From JBBKWU01 sp037969035 (lineage in GTDB: Bacteria; Pseudomonadota; Alphaproteobacteria; Micavibrionales; Micavibrionaceae), in NCBI GenBank assembly GCA_037969035.1, contig JBBKWU010000012.1:1-64000 (forward strand): a stretch of DNA of 64,000 bases, given 5' to 3'. Within the stretch, counting starts at the first letter, position 1, and the number at the start of each line of letters is the position of its first letter. Shown here in pieces: positions 8,181 through 17,107 of the stretch. The position numbers and the translations under genes are program-made. A model generated the notes under the pieces. The model was not told where the DNA came from. It saw nothing but the letters and a program-made list of their open reading frames with translations, and did no database searches.

Positions 8181-8412
8181 GCTTTGCTGTCTAATCCTTC
8201 AGTTTGTTTGTTCGTTTTTTGTTGTAAAAAAAACATTAAGTGATTGTTTTTGTGTCGTTTCTTTCAGTTCGGTTTTTTTGAGGGCGCATCTGTTTTGATT
8301 TAATTTTTCTGCGCGGCTCGTTCTTTTGTAATCATTCAATTTCATGTAGATAGTATAGGAAATTATGCCTATATATTCAAGTTTTATTACGATAATACAT
8401 ATTTAAAAATTA
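8181..8412. other. AT-rich intergenic stretch
   Basis: Part of the 308-nt gap between the divergent methyltransferase gene and the small gene at 8489. It has several T-runs and no open frame with a ribosome-binding site. I see no RNA gene or clear operator here. Confidence 0.5.
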
Positions 8413-8441
8413 TTGACGATCTGTATTATGGCTAGTATGGT
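8413..8441 (+). promoter_or_regulatory. Probable promoter of the 71-residue gene
   Basis: TTGACG at 8413-8418, a 17-nt spacer and TATGGT at 8436-8441. This matches in form the promoter proposed at 468. Confidence 0.55.
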
Positions 8442-8488
8442 GATACAAATTATAAAGACAATTTTAGATACAGAGAGGGTTTTAGATC

Positions 8489-8704
8489 ATGGCATCACTA
8501 ACAGAGTTTTTTAACAAGGAATCAGTTCAAAAGGCGGCGTGTTACACATGTCTTGGGTTAAGCGCAGTGTTTGTGGTTGCGGGTCTTGCGAATGCAGGGC
8601 TCGGAAATGGAGCTAATGCCACGGGAGCAGTCTTTGGCTCGTTGTTTTTCAGTTATATTGGGGCTTCGGGCTTAAAAAAGTTGAATGAAAACGCGCCAAA
8701 GTAA
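8489..8704 (+). CDS. Small membrane protein of unknown function
   Basis: 71 residues with two hydrophobic segments (about 16-34 and 43-58) separated by a Gly/Asn-rich turn, and a basic C-terminal end. GAGAGG lies upstream of the ATG and a good promoter precedes it. Its general style (short soluble N-terminus, Ala/Gly-rich membrane hairpin) recalls the two paralogues at 527-1381, but I see no shared motif. It sits alone, with a palindromic repeat half-site just after its stop. Function unknown. Confidence 0.6.
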   Translation: MASLTEFFNKESVQKAACYTCLGLSAVFVVAGLANAGLGNGANATGAVFGSLFFSYIGASGLKKLNENAPK

Positions 8705-8715
8705 GTGATTTAAAC

Positions 8716-8751
8716 ACTCTGGATTGCTTCACATTCGTTCGCAATGACGGA
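8716..8751. repeat. Palindromic repeat half-site (same family as 12094-12187)
   Basis: CTGGATTGCTTC followed by TTCGCAATGACGG. The outer sequences match the right arm of the element downstream of mutS. It lies between the convergent 71-residue gene and ilvE. Confidence 0.7.
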
Positions 8752-8758
8752 TGAATGG

Positions 8759-9718
8759 TTAAGCGGTAGCCGCCTTTTTTCCTGTGTGCGCGCCGATCGG
8801 GTCGAGCCAGTTCCATTCGTCTTTTGTGCTGCCGTCGAATAGGCCAAAGAACGCGTTTTGGATTTTTTCTGTGATCGGGCCGCGCTTGCCGATGCCGACT
8901 TTGATGCCGTCAACGCTGCGGATGGGGGTGACTTCGGCGGCTGTGCCAGTGAAGAATACTTCGTCCGCAAGGTAAAGAAATTCGCGGGTCAATTGCTCTT
9001 CGCGTACTTTGTAACCGAGCTTGCCAGCGAGAGTAATGATCGTGTCACGCGTAATGCCGCCAAGGATAGAGGCCGCAATCGGTGGTGTGTAGATTGTGTC
9101 GCCTTTGATGATAAAGACGTTAGCACCACCAGCTTCGCTGATACGACCATCAGTACCGAGCGCAATACCTTCGGCGCAACCGCGCTTGCGGGCTTCTTGG
9201 CTGATAAGGAAGCCAGACAGGTAATTTCCGCCCGCTTTCGCCGCCGCAGGAATAGTGTTCGGTGCAACGCGGTTCCATGTTGAAATACAAACATCCACAC
9301 CGTTTTCCAAACCGCCTTCGCCCAAGTAAGCACCCCATGGGAATGCGGCGATGCTCATGTTTAGAACGGAGCTGTCAGGCCCGACTTTGAGGCCGTTTTC
9401 ATAGCCAACCCACGCAATAGGGCGGATATAGGCAGATTTAAGATTGTTGCGGCGTAACACTTCGCGGCAGATTTCGTTGATTGTATCGACGCTCTCAGGA
9501 AGCTCTAAGCCGTAAATTTTGGCAGAGTTTTTGAAGCGGATATTGTGATCGTTCAAACGGAAAACGCAGGTGCCGTTTTGCTTTGTTTCATAGGCGCGGA
9601 TGCCTTCGAAAAACGATGTGCCGTAATGAAGGCCGTGCGAGAGAACGTGAATTTGCGCATCTTCCCACGGTACAAATTTACCTTCGTGCCAAATCCATTC
9701 GCATTTATCTAGTCCCAT
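8759..9718 (-). CDS. ilvE: Branched-chain amino acid aminotransferase
   Basis: 319 residues, a normal length for class IV aminotransferases. It moves amino groups between glutamate and the 2-oxo acids of leucine, isoleucine and valine, using pyridoxal phosphate. The catalytic lysine is in AAAKAGGNYL at residue 161. The substrate-binding HGLHYG is near 28-33, and SEAGGANVF and GGITRDTI are in place. GGGAG precedes the ATG. The 65-residue gene starts upstream with a gap of 32 nt, so the two may be co-transcribed. Confidence 0.93.
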   Translation of the reverse strand: MGLDKCEWIWHEGKFVPWEDAQIHVLSHGLHYGTSFFEGIRAYETKQNGTCVFRLNDHNIRFKNSAKIYGLELPESVDTINEICREVLRRNNLKSAYIRPIAWVGYENGLKVGPDSSVLNMSIAAFPWGAYLGEGGLENGVDVCISTWNRVAPNTIPAAAKAGGNYLSGFLISQEARKRGCAEGIALGTDGRISEAGGANVFIIKGDTIYTPPIAASILGGITRDTIITLAGKLGYKVREEQLTREFLYLADEVFFTGTAAEVTPIRSVDGIKVGIGKRGPITEKIQNAFFGLFDGSTKDEWNWLDPIGAHTGKKAATA

Positions 9719-9750
9719 GTTTTTTCTCCCTGTCGTACTTGTTTATATTG

Positions 9751-9948
9751 TTATTTGCTGTCTTCGTCATCGTTGCCGTCGTCAACGATACTGGCATCGG
9801 TGATGCTGATCTCATTCCAGCCTTTTGTGTGTGTCGTCAAACGACGCATGTAGAGCTTTCCATCTTCGGTCAGCGCAAGAACCACGGGTGCTTTGCCAGC
9901 AACGCCTTCGATTTCACTTGAAACCATTGATGTAATTTTTTTATGCAT
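9751..9948 (-). CDS. Small acidic-tailed protein of unknown function
   Basis: 65 residues from the ATG at 9948, preceded by AAGGA; the longer open frame back to 10167 has no supported start. The protein reads like a short beta-strand protein (PVVLALTEDGKLYMRRL) and ends in an acidic tail rich in Asp and Glu. The strand-turn-strand with a tryptophan (KGWNEISI) suggests a small beta fold. Family unknown. It is upstream of ilvE on the same strand. Confidence 0.6.
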   Translation of the reverse strand: MHKKITSMVSSEIEGVAGKAPVVLALTEDGKLYMRRLTTHTKGWNEISITDASIVDDGNDDEDSK

Positions 9949-10096
9949 GAGTATTATCCTTTGTCTTTCATATAAAGCCCGAGGATTTTCGCCGTTTTTG
10001 CCAAGGAAAGCAAGAGCGAAGGCAAGGGAGGATTTAGATGTTGGCCGAATAAATAAAAGCAGAGCTGTGCTTTTGATGTTGGGGGCGGAGGGCGTG

Positions 10097-11041
10097 CTAT
10101 TTAATGTCGTAAGTTTTGGGCGTGGGCAAGGCTTGGTAATGATCGCGGCGGATGAGGGCGCGCACATCTTTTATCAGGCAGCCATTGTGTTGATTTGGGG
10201 TGGGCATTAGTTTTCCGTCGTTGTATTTCTCTGTCAGACTCAGGCGCATCATGTCCATGAGGGCATTTTTGAATGGGCACGACGTATAAATGCCAGAGCT
10301 GGAAACAGATTGAAACGCGCTGCGCTCAAACATCTTTTTAAAGCCTGTCACCATGGCGTGTTTGGAAAATGGCTCGGCCTCGTCTTGTATATGGCCTGCG
10401 ATTTGCGTGGTTAGATCATGGATTATGGTTAGATTTTTTCGGGACGTTCTGAAGGCTTGATCGAGAAAATCATTTATGCTTTTTACGCTTGCGCTGTCTT
10501 TGTCGGAGGAATCAAGAGTGCTAAAGCGTTTGCCTAGTATGTTATAGCGCGCCGTGACAGCGTCAATGATGCCTCGGTAATATTCTACAATGCAGGCGTT
10601 AAGGGCATTCATCGCTAAAAAATAATCATCATTGTTATGGACGAAATTAATGGCACCTTCGGTTTCATCAAAGGTTAGGGGGTAAACCGTTGTGCCGCGC
10701 ACATTTTTTTGGGGTGGAGTAAGTTTAGTGGTCGTGACTTCCTCTCTGAGGCATTTCTGCGGGCTGCGTGCGCTTATGAAGGTTAAATAGGGATTTTCCA
10801 GTGTTATTTCAGGATAAAGGCTCGGCAGATGGGCTCCGTTTTTATACGCCCATGCGTCATCAATAAAATCACTCGAGAAATAATGCGCCGCAAATTCGGG
10901 AAATAAAGGATTTTCCAGTACAAAAAGACCTGCTTTTTTGTTGTCCGGATCATATTTGGGATGTGCGTCGTCAAAGAAACGCACAAGACTCTCTGCAACG
11001 GCAGAGAAATCAAATTTTTTGTCCTGTGTTTCTGTTTCCAT
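10097..11041 (-). CDS. Hypothetical protein of unknown function
   Basis: 314 residues, soluble, without signal peptide or membrane segment. No family recognised. The middle part (about 140-240) looks helical, and the C-terminal part has two cysteine-bearing blocks (TSCPFKNAL and NGCLIKDVRAL). It starts 37 nt after the stop of the cysteine synthase gene on the same strand and may be in one operon with it. Codon use and length make a real gene likely. Confidence 0.65.
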   Translation of the reverse strand: METETQDKKFDFSAVAESLVRFFDDAHPKYDPDNKKAGLFVLENPLFPEFAAHYFSSDFIDDAWAYKNGAHLPSLYPEITLENPYLTFISARSPQKCLREEVTTTKLTPPQKNVRGTTVYPLTFDETEGAINFVHNNDDYFLAMNALNACIVEYYRGIIDAVTARYNILGKRFSTLDSSDKDSASVKSINDFLDQAFRTSRKNLTIIHDLTTQIAGHIQDEAEPFSKHAMVTGFKKMFERSAFQSVSSSGIYTSCPFKNALMDMMRLSLTEKYNDGKLMPTPNQHNGCLIKDVRALIRRDHYQALPTPKTYDIK

Positions 11042-11078
11042 TCGAATAAATTACAGAAAATTATAGATTATGTCAAAC

Positions 11079-11981
11079 TTATAGCGGATACATCATCGAC
11101 AGATATTTTTCGCCGCGATCACATAGAACGGTGAATACGTTTTTGATGGCAGGATCACGACGGCGGAGTTCTTTGGCGGCCCAGTAATTTGCGCCACTGC
11201 TTGGCCCGACGAACAGGCCTTTTTCAGAGGCGAGCTTTTTGGCTTCAAGAATGGCAATGTCACTATCGACGCTAATCGTGCCTGTGATTTCGTCTTTGTG
11301 GCGGCCATAAATTGTGGGGATGAAGCCGTCTGATATGCCTTCGATTTTGTGGTGTGCGGCGATACAGCACTCAATCGTGCGGGATTCGCTTGGCTCCATG
11401 GCGTAGGATTTAAGCTCAGGATTGTGACCAGCGCGTAGGGCTTGGGTGAGGCCGATGAGTGTGCCGCCTGTGCCAACGCCTTGGACAATGGCATCGAATT
11501 TAAGGTTTGCAGGAATTTGCGCGATAAGTTCTTTGCCGAGCCATTCGCGGTTTTCCTCGACATTCCATTCGTTGTCAAATTGGGCAGGGCAGTAATAACC
11601 GTCTTTTTTGCCAAGCTCTAATGCGGCTTCACGCGCTTCATTCACGGCAAAATTCCCGATAAAGCGGATTTCCGCGCCAAAGCCTTTGGAGATTTGCATG
11701 CGCTCATTGGTATAACCAGACGGGATCATCACAATCATCTTGTAACCCTTGATCGCCGCAATCATCGACATCGCGTTGCCCGTGTTGCCTGATGTGGACT
11801 CAACAATCGTGTCACCAGGCTTTAACAAGCCTTCTTCCTCGGCGCGCTCAATCATGTATTTCGCCATGCGGGCTTTGATTGAACCAGATGGATTCATAAA
11901 CTCAGCCTTGGCATAGATGCCATCTTCGAGTTTAATCAGCGGCGTATTACCAATGGCTTCAAGGATGTTGTCGATAATCAT
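11079..11981 (-). CDS. Cysteine synthase family enzyme (O-acetylserine sulfhydrylase type)
   Basis: 300 residues. It makes cysteine, or a close analogue, from O-acetylserine and sulfide or thiosulfate, with pyridoxal phosphate. The Schiff-base lysine is in NPSGSIKARM at residue 36. The substrate loop STSGNTG is at 62-68, and the phosphate-binding GVGTGGT loop lies near 169-175. The first lines match CysK/CysM closely. I cannot separate CysK from CysM or from cystathionine beta-synthase-like enzymes by eye. It lies downstream of mutS with a palindromic repeat between. Confidence 0.9.
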   Translation of the reverse strand: MIIDNILEAIGNTPLIKLEDGIYAKAEFMNPSGSIKARMAKYMIERAEEEGLLKPGDTIVESTSGNTGNAMSMIAAIKGYKMIVMIPSGYTNERMQISKGFGAEIRFIGNFAVNEAREAALELGKKDGYYCPAQFDNEWNVEENREWLGKELIAQIPANLKFDAIVQGVGTGGTLIGLTQALRAGHNPELKSYAMEPSESRTIECCIAAHHKIEGISDGFIPTIYGRHKDEITGTISVDSDIAILEAKKLASEKGLFVGPSSGANYWAAKELRRRDPAIKNVFTVLCDRGEKYLSMMYPL

Positions 11982-12093
11982 ACGCGGTTGTCCTTACATA
12001 TATTTGTTTTACGGACGGGATTATAACGCGGGCGGACGGGCGTGTCATTGCGCGGTGCAATAAGATTGCGCCGCCGTCAATAGTACGCTCCGT

Positions 12094-12187
12094 CGTCATT
12101 GCGAGGCGGCGTGAAACGCCAACGCGGCAATCCAGAGTCTTTGTTACATCAACCATTCTGGATTGCCGCGCTTCGCTCGCAATGACG
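12094..12187. repeat. REP-like palindromic element downstream of mutS
   Basis: The left arm begins CGTCATTGCGAGGCGGCG and runs to GCGGCAATCCAGA. The right arm from about 12156 (CTGGATTGCCGCG) ends in GCTCGCAATGACG at 12187. The arms form a long imperfect hairpin. A second, degenerate CATTGCGCGG/GATTGCGCC stretch lies just before it at about 12045-12075. It could also act as a terminator for mutS. Confidence 0.85.
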
Positions 12188-12188
12188 G

Positions 12189-14906
12189 TTATTTTATGTT
12201 TTTCAGGGTGTACAGAATTTCAAGTGCTTCTCTCGGGCTTAGCTCATCAGGATTAATGGCCGCGAGTTTTTCTTCGACTGCTGATGGTTTGGCGCTCTCA
12301 AATTCTGCTTGGGCTTTTTCGGCCATGGCGGAGAAGAGGGGGAGGTCGTCGGCTAGTTTTGCTAGCGTGCCTGATTGTTCGCTTTTTTGTAGGCGGGAGA
12401 GGACGTCTTTGGCGCGTTCGATGACAACGGGCGGTAGACCTGCGAGCTTTGCGACATGAATACCGTAGGAGCGATCAGCACTGCCTGCTTGGACGCTGTG
12501 CATGAAGATGATCTCGCCTTTCCATTCTTTGACGGCCATCGAATGACAAGACAGCGCATCTAATTTTGATGTTAGCTTGGTCAGTTCGTGATAATGCGTG
12601 GCAAATAACGCGCGGCATTTGTTCACATCGTGGATATGCTCAACACATGACCACGCAATGGAGAGACCATCAAATGTCGCTGTACCGCGCCCGATTTCGT
12701 CCAATATCACGAGCGAGCGTTCGGTGGCTTGGTTCAGGATAGCAGCTGTTTCTACCATTTCGACCATAAAGGTAGATCGTCCACGCGCCAGATCATCGGA
12801 CGCGCCAACGCGGCTAAAGACCTTATCGATCACGCCGATATGCGCGGCTTTTGCCGGCACGAAGCTGCCGATTTGGGCAAGGATTGCGATTAGCGCATTT
12901 TGGCGCAAGAAGGTGGATTTACCCGCCATGTTAGGCCCTGTTAGCAGCCAGAGTTTCTGCGCATCACCGAGATTACAGTCATTGGGGATGAATTCCTCGC
13001 CAGCACTTTCCTTGCGCAGAACGGCCTCAACCACGGGATGGCGACCACCTTCAATATGAAATGCGGCGCTGTTATCGATTTTCGGGCGGGTGTAGTTCAT
13101 CTCGAGCGCGAGTGTTGCAAGGCTTGCGGTGGCATCAAGTTGGGCTAACGCCCGCGCATAAGTGCCAATATGGTTTGCGCAAGTCGCAATGTCTGCCTTC
13201 ATCTGGATGAAAAATTCTAGCTCAATCCCTAGGGCTTTGTCGCTGGCGGCGCTGATGTCGCGCTCAAGCTCGGCAAGCTCGGCTGTTGTAAAACGCACAG
13301 CACTTGCCATGGTTTGGCGGTGGATGAACGGGTTGTCGGCGGTGTTTTCTTCACCACGACGGATCATCAACGGATCAGCTTTTTTCGCTGGTACATCAAC
13401 GAAGTAGCCAAGAACGTTATTGTAACTGATCTTGAGGCTGTCGATGCCCGTATGTTTTTGGTATTGCGCTTGAAGATTAGCGATTAACTGCTTGCTTTCG
13501 CTGCGTAATCCGCGGAAGCGATCAAGTTCTGCGCTATAGCTTTGCGCGATAAAGCCGCCATCACGCTCTAGCATCGGTAAATCTTCTTTGAGCGCGCTGC
13601 CAAGACGATCGGCTAAGTTTTGCACCATCGGTTGTTGCTTTAGCGTTTCAGTGATATCGGCAAGGGCGGCGATGTTTTCGTTAAGAAGCACGGCGCGTAT
13701 GGTTTCGGCCTGTTTCAAGCCATCGCGGATCATGCCCAAATCACGCGGCCCACCACGATCAGCGGTTAAGCGGGCGAGGGCGCGTTCCATATCAGGCAAG
13801 CTTTTGAGCATATCGCGCAGATCATTGCGTAAGTCAGTGTCTTCGCACAGACTTTGCACACGATTAAGCCGCGCCGTGATCCGCGCAATATCAATCAAAG
13901 GCGCGGATAGATAGCCATGCAGCATCCGTGCACCTGCGCCTGTGATGGTGCGGTCAATGACATCAAGCAGCGAGCCACGCTTTTCACCCGTTAAGGTGCG
14001 AGTCAGCTCTAAGTTACGGCGCGTGGCGGCGTCAATATCCATGACGGCACTGCCTGTGATCTGGTGCGGTTGGGAAAGGCGCGGTGCTTTGCCAAGCTGC
14101 GTGCGCTCCACATAATCAACAAGCGCACCAGCGGCGGCAATTTCGGCGCGGCTAAAGCCACCAAAGGCATCAAGCGTTGCGACACCGAACATGGTTTCGA
14201 GGCGTTTTTGCGCGTTTTGGGCATCAAACAGGCTTGCTGATTGTTTGGTGAGCCTATCTTTGTAATCCGCCAAAATATCGAATAACTCTTCTTTTTCGGC
14301 CATTTTATCGGGCATCAAGATTTCACTCGGCGCGATACGCTCAAGTGCCGCACCAACGCCGTTTGCGCTCAAGGGTTGCACGCAGAATTCACCCGTGGAG
14401 ATATCAAGCCATGACAGGCCGTATTGTCCGCCAATATCGGTGAGGGCTGCGAGGTAATTGCTCTGGCGTGCATCCAGCAAATGATCTTCGGTGAGGGTGC
14501 CTTGGGTAACAATGCGCACGACTTCGCGACGCACGAGGGCTTTGTGACCGTCGCGGGCTTTGGCTTCTGCAGGGGTTTCGACTTGCTCGCACACCGCAAC
14601 TTTATGGCCTGCGCGGATGAGTTTGGCGAGATAAGGCTCGTAGGAATGAAACGGCACACCCGCCATCGGGATGTCTTGGCCTTGGGTCTTACTGCGTTTG
14701 GTGAGGGTGATGTCGAGGGCTTCAGACGCAATGACCGCATCGTCAAAAAACAGCTCGTAAAAATCACCCATGCGGTAGAAAAGCAAACAATCAGGATGGT
14801 TTTCTTTAAGCGTCAAAAATTGCGCCATCATAGGCGTATGCCCATCGGCGAGGAAATCCTCTGCTTTTTTCAGTGCTGCTTGTCCCATAGGTTCTTTGTA
14901 CGACAT
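12189..14906 (-). CDS. mutS: DNA mismatch repair protein MutS
   Basis: 905 residues from the ATG at 14906 (MSYKEP). A TTG just before it and an ATG at 14888 are other options; none has a strong Shine-Dalgarno site. It recognises base mismatches and small loops and recruits MutL. The mismatch-contact motif (FYRMGDFYELF) is in the N-terminal domain, near residue 44-54. The Walker A motif GPNMAGKST is near 655, followed by the ABC-type signature and DEIGRGT. All expected domains appear intact. No mutL is in the window. Confidence 0.97.
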   Translation of the reverse strand: MSYKEPMGQAALKKAEDFLADGHTPMMAQFLTLKENHPDCLLFYRMGDFYELFFDDAVIASEALDITLTKRSKTQGQDIPMAGVPFHSYEPYLAKLIRAGHKVAVCEQVETPAEAKARDGHKALVRREVVRIVTQGTLTEDHLLDARQSNYLAALTDIGGQYGLSWLDISTGEFCVQPLSANGVGAALERIAPSEILMPDKMAEKEELFDILADYKDRLTKQSASLFDAQNAQKRLETMFGVATLDAFGGFSRAEIAAAGALVDYVERTQLGKAPRLSQPHQITGSAVMDIDAATRRNLELTRTLTGEKRGSLLDVIDRTITGAGARMLHGYLSAPLIDIARITARLNRVQSLCEDTDLRNDLRDMLKSLPDMERALARLTADRGGPRDLGMIRDGLKQAETIRAVLLNENIAALADITETLKQQPMVQNLADRLGSALKEDLPMLERDGGFIAQSYSAELDRFRGLRSESKQLIANLQAQYQKHTGIDSLKISYNNVLGYFVDVPAKKADPLMIRRGEENTADNPFIHRQTMASAVRFTTAELAELERDISAASDKALGIELEFFIQMKADIATCANHIGTYARALAQLDATASLATLALEMNYTRPKIDNSAAFHIEGGRHPVVEAVLRKESAGEEFIPNDCNLGDAQKLWLLTGPNMAGKSTFLRQNALIAILAQIGSFVPAKAAHIGVIDKVFSRVGASDDLARGRSTFMVEMVETAAILNQATERSLVILDEIGRGTATFDGLSIAWSCVEHIHDVNKCRALFATHYHELTKLTSKLDALSCHSMAVKEWKGEIIFMHSVQAGSADRSYGIHVAKLAGLPPVVIERAKDVLSRLQKSEQSGTLAKLADDLPLFSAMAEKAQAEFESAKPSAVEEKLAAINPDELSPREALEILYTLKNIK

Positions 14907-15001
14907 CAAGCCAGTGTTGAGAAGGGTTAGAGGGAAGTTCTTGCATTTTTTCTGTGGGTGACTATAAATGACATAATGTTTTACAAAAAAGGAAGTGCTC
15001 T

Positions 15002-15292
15002 ATGGGGACTGGAAATGTTAAAGGTTTGGCTGTGACAGGCGCATGCGTAGCGGCATTTGGAGCTGCTGTGTTTTTCGGGCCAAGCGTTGTTGCGCCTCGT
15101 GAATCAGGTGTTCGTTATTTAGAGAGCCGTGGCTATAAAGTCATAGAAGGCGGCGAGCTTGATTGGTTTAACACCTGCGGGAAAAATGTTCCTGCGAGAG
15201 GTTTCCGCGTAGAAAACCCTGAAGGCAAAAGGCACGATCAAACCGTTTGTTACAGCCTATTGGGGAAATACTTCCCACTTTTAGGCGGATGA
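15002..15292 (+). CDS. Small membrane-anchored protein of unknown function
   Basis: 96 residues. One hydrophobic segment (about 8-30) is followed by a polar domain with two cysteines (NTCGKN and QTVCYS), which could form a disulfide if the domain is periplasmic. AAAAGGAAG precedes the ATG. It is a single gene between the divergent mutS and the convergent dut. I do not recognise the family. Confidence 0.65.
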   Translation: MGTGNVKGLAVTGACVAAFGAAVFFGPSVVAPRESGVRYLESRGYKVIEGGELDWFNTCGKNVPARGFRVENPEGKRHDQTVCYSLLGKYFPLLGG

Positions 15293-15293
15293 T

Positions 15294-15752
15294 TTAGCCA
15301 GTAGTTCCTGTAGAACCAAAGCCGCCGCTCCCGCGTTCTGTTTCATCTAGGGACGCAACCTTTATCCATTTTACATTGGCGTGACGCGCGATAACCATTT
15401 GCGCGATACGCATGCCGCGTTCAATCACAAAAGGCTCTTGGCCGTGGTTAATCAGGCAAACTTTGATCTCACCGCGATAATCAGCATCAATTGTACCCGG
15501 TGTGTTTAGTACCGTAACGCCGTGCTTGATCGCCAAGCCTGAACGTGGGCGGATTTGTGCTTCAAAACCATCTGGCATTGCCATGGAAAGTCCTGTTGGG
15601 ATCAACATGCGCTCACCTGGGAAAAGCTCGATGGCTTCTTCGAGGGCGGCGGATAAATCCATGCCTGCTGAATGCTCCGTCGCGTAAGTTGGCAAATTCA
15701 AGCCAACAGCGTGGTCTAGGGGGCTCAGTTCGATTTCGATGATCTCTGTCAT
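15294..15752 (-). CDS. dut: dUTP diphosphatase
   Basis: 152 residues, the usual length of the trimeric enzyme that hydrolyses dUTP to dUMP. The five conserved motifs can be followed: SAGMDL, RPRSGLA, GTIDADYRGEI, RIAQMV and the Gly-rich C-terminal RGSGGFGSTG. It follows coaBC with a gap of 9 nt, a common arrangement in proteobacteria, and the two are one operon. Confidence 0.96.
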   Translation of the reverse strand: MTEIIEIELSPLDHAVGLNLPTYATEHSAGMDLSAALEEAIELFPGERMLIPTGLSMAMPDGFEAQIRPRSGLAIKHGVTVLNTPGTIDADYRGEIKVCLINHGQEPFVIERGMRIAQMVIARHANVKWIKVASLDETERGSGGFGSTGTTG

Positions 15753-15761
15753 GGTGTTTTC

Positions 15762-17009
15762 TTACTCCGCAGCTTTTTGGCTGTTGTCCTGTGTTGTGTT
15801 CGTCGTTGTGTTTGTAAAGAAGCGTATAATATGGCTTACCAGCATTTGTGCAATCTCTTTTTTTGTGCCTTTGGGAAGCTCGGTTGTGCTTTGACCATCG
15901 AGCAAAAAGGCGTGGTTCTCATCTGCACCGAAAAGAGCGCCGCTTTTCCCAACATCATTGGCAACAATCCAGTCGCATTTTTTGTTGGTGAGCTTCTCTT
16001 GAGCATGTTCGAGCAGGTTTTCAGTCTCCGCCGCAAACCCAACCACAAGGGCAGGGCGGTTCGGGAGCCTGTGCGCGATGGTTTCTAAAATGTCTGGATT
16101 TTCCTTGAGCTTGATAGTGGGCGGGGTGCGGTCACCACGCTTTTTGATTTTGTCGCTCATGACCGCCGCCGCAGACCAATCACTCACAGCCGCAGCACAG
16201 ACAGCAATATCCGCAGGAAGTGCAGCGCGGCAGGCATCAAGCATCTCAAGTGCTGTATTTACATGAACGGTTTTGACCCCCGCAGGATCAGGAATTTGTA
16301 CGGGCCCGCTCACAAGTGTGACATCCGCACCTGCGTCACGTAAGGCCGCAGCAATGGCGTGGCCTTGCTTGCCGGACGAGCGATTGCCAATGAACCGCAC
16401 AGGGTCAATCGGTTCAAACGTAGGGCCGCTGGTGACGAGAGCTTTTTGTCCTGCGAGTGGTTTGTTGCGGGTCATAAATTCAGTCATGGCATCCATGATG
16501 TCGCTCGGTTCAACCATGCGGCCAAGGCCTGTTTCGCCGCAGGCCATTTCACCTGCCGCAGGACCAATCATTTGCATGCCGCGTGACTGTAGCGTTTTGA
16601 CATTATCTTGCGTGGCAGCATTGCCCCACATCATTTGGTTCATCGCAGGCGCAAACATAATGGGTTTGTCCGCAGCAAGAAGCGTGGTGGAGGCTAGATC
16701 ATCGGCCATGCCGTGCGCCATTTTGGCAATCATGTTAGCACTTGCAGGGGCAACGATAATCAAATCAGCTTCACGGCTGAGCCTTATATGACCCATCTCG
16801 GCTTCGTCTTTGAGGGAGAACAGGTCGGTGTAAACTTCGTGTTCGCTAAGTGATGCAACGCTTAGGGGGGTAATGAACTGTGCGCCGCCTTTGGATAGGA
16901 TGCATCGCACCTGCGCGCCATCTTTACGGAGCAGGCGGATAAGCTCAAGCGATTTATAGGCCGCAATGCCTCCCGTAATCACGAGTAATATATTTTTGTT
17001 TGCCAGCAT
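15762..17009 (-). CDS. coaBC: Phosphopantothenoylcysteine decarboxylase / phosphopantothenate-cysteine ligase
   Basis: 415 residues in two domains. The N-terminal CoaC half is a flavoprotein (ITGGIAAYK at the start, then APAMNQMMW, around residue 115-123). The C-terminal CoaB half carries TSGPT, GNRSSGKQG and the lysine-rich KLKENPDIL region. Together they make 4'-phosphopantetheine from phosphopantothenate, cysteine and nucleotide on the way to coenzyme A. Upstream partner of dut. Confidence 0.96.
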   Translation of the reverse strand: MLANKNILLVITGGIAAYKSLELIRLLRKDGAQVRCILSKGGAQFITPLSVASLSEHEVYTDLFSLKDEAEMGHIRLSREADLIIVAPASANMIAKMAHGMADDLASTTLLAADKPIMFAPAMNQMMWGNAATQDNVKTLQSRGMQMIGPAAGEMACGETGLGRMVEPSDIMDAMTEFMTRNKPLAGQKALVTSGPTFEPIDPVRFIGNRSSGKQGHAIAAALRDAGADVTLVSGPVQIPDPAGVKTVHVNTALEMLDACRAALPADIAVCAAAVSDWSAAAVMSDKIKKRGDRTPPTIKLKENPDILETIAHRLPNRPALVVGFAAETENLLEHAQEKLTNKKCDWIVANDVGKSGALFGADENHAFLLDGQSTTELPKGTKKEIAQMLVSHIIRFFTNTTTNTTQDNSQKAAE

Positions 17010-17107
17010 GTTTAAGCCTATGCCCTAAATGAAAATCAGCCCCATATTGAATGGGACTGATCGTAAACTTTTTTTGTTCTAAAAGCCAGAATTTCTGGAT
17101 TTAGGAA

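Noticed and set aside
9949..10167. N-terminal extension of the 65-residue gene
   Set aside because: It overlaps the end of the 314-residue gene and has no ribosome-binding site; the ATG at 9948 has one.
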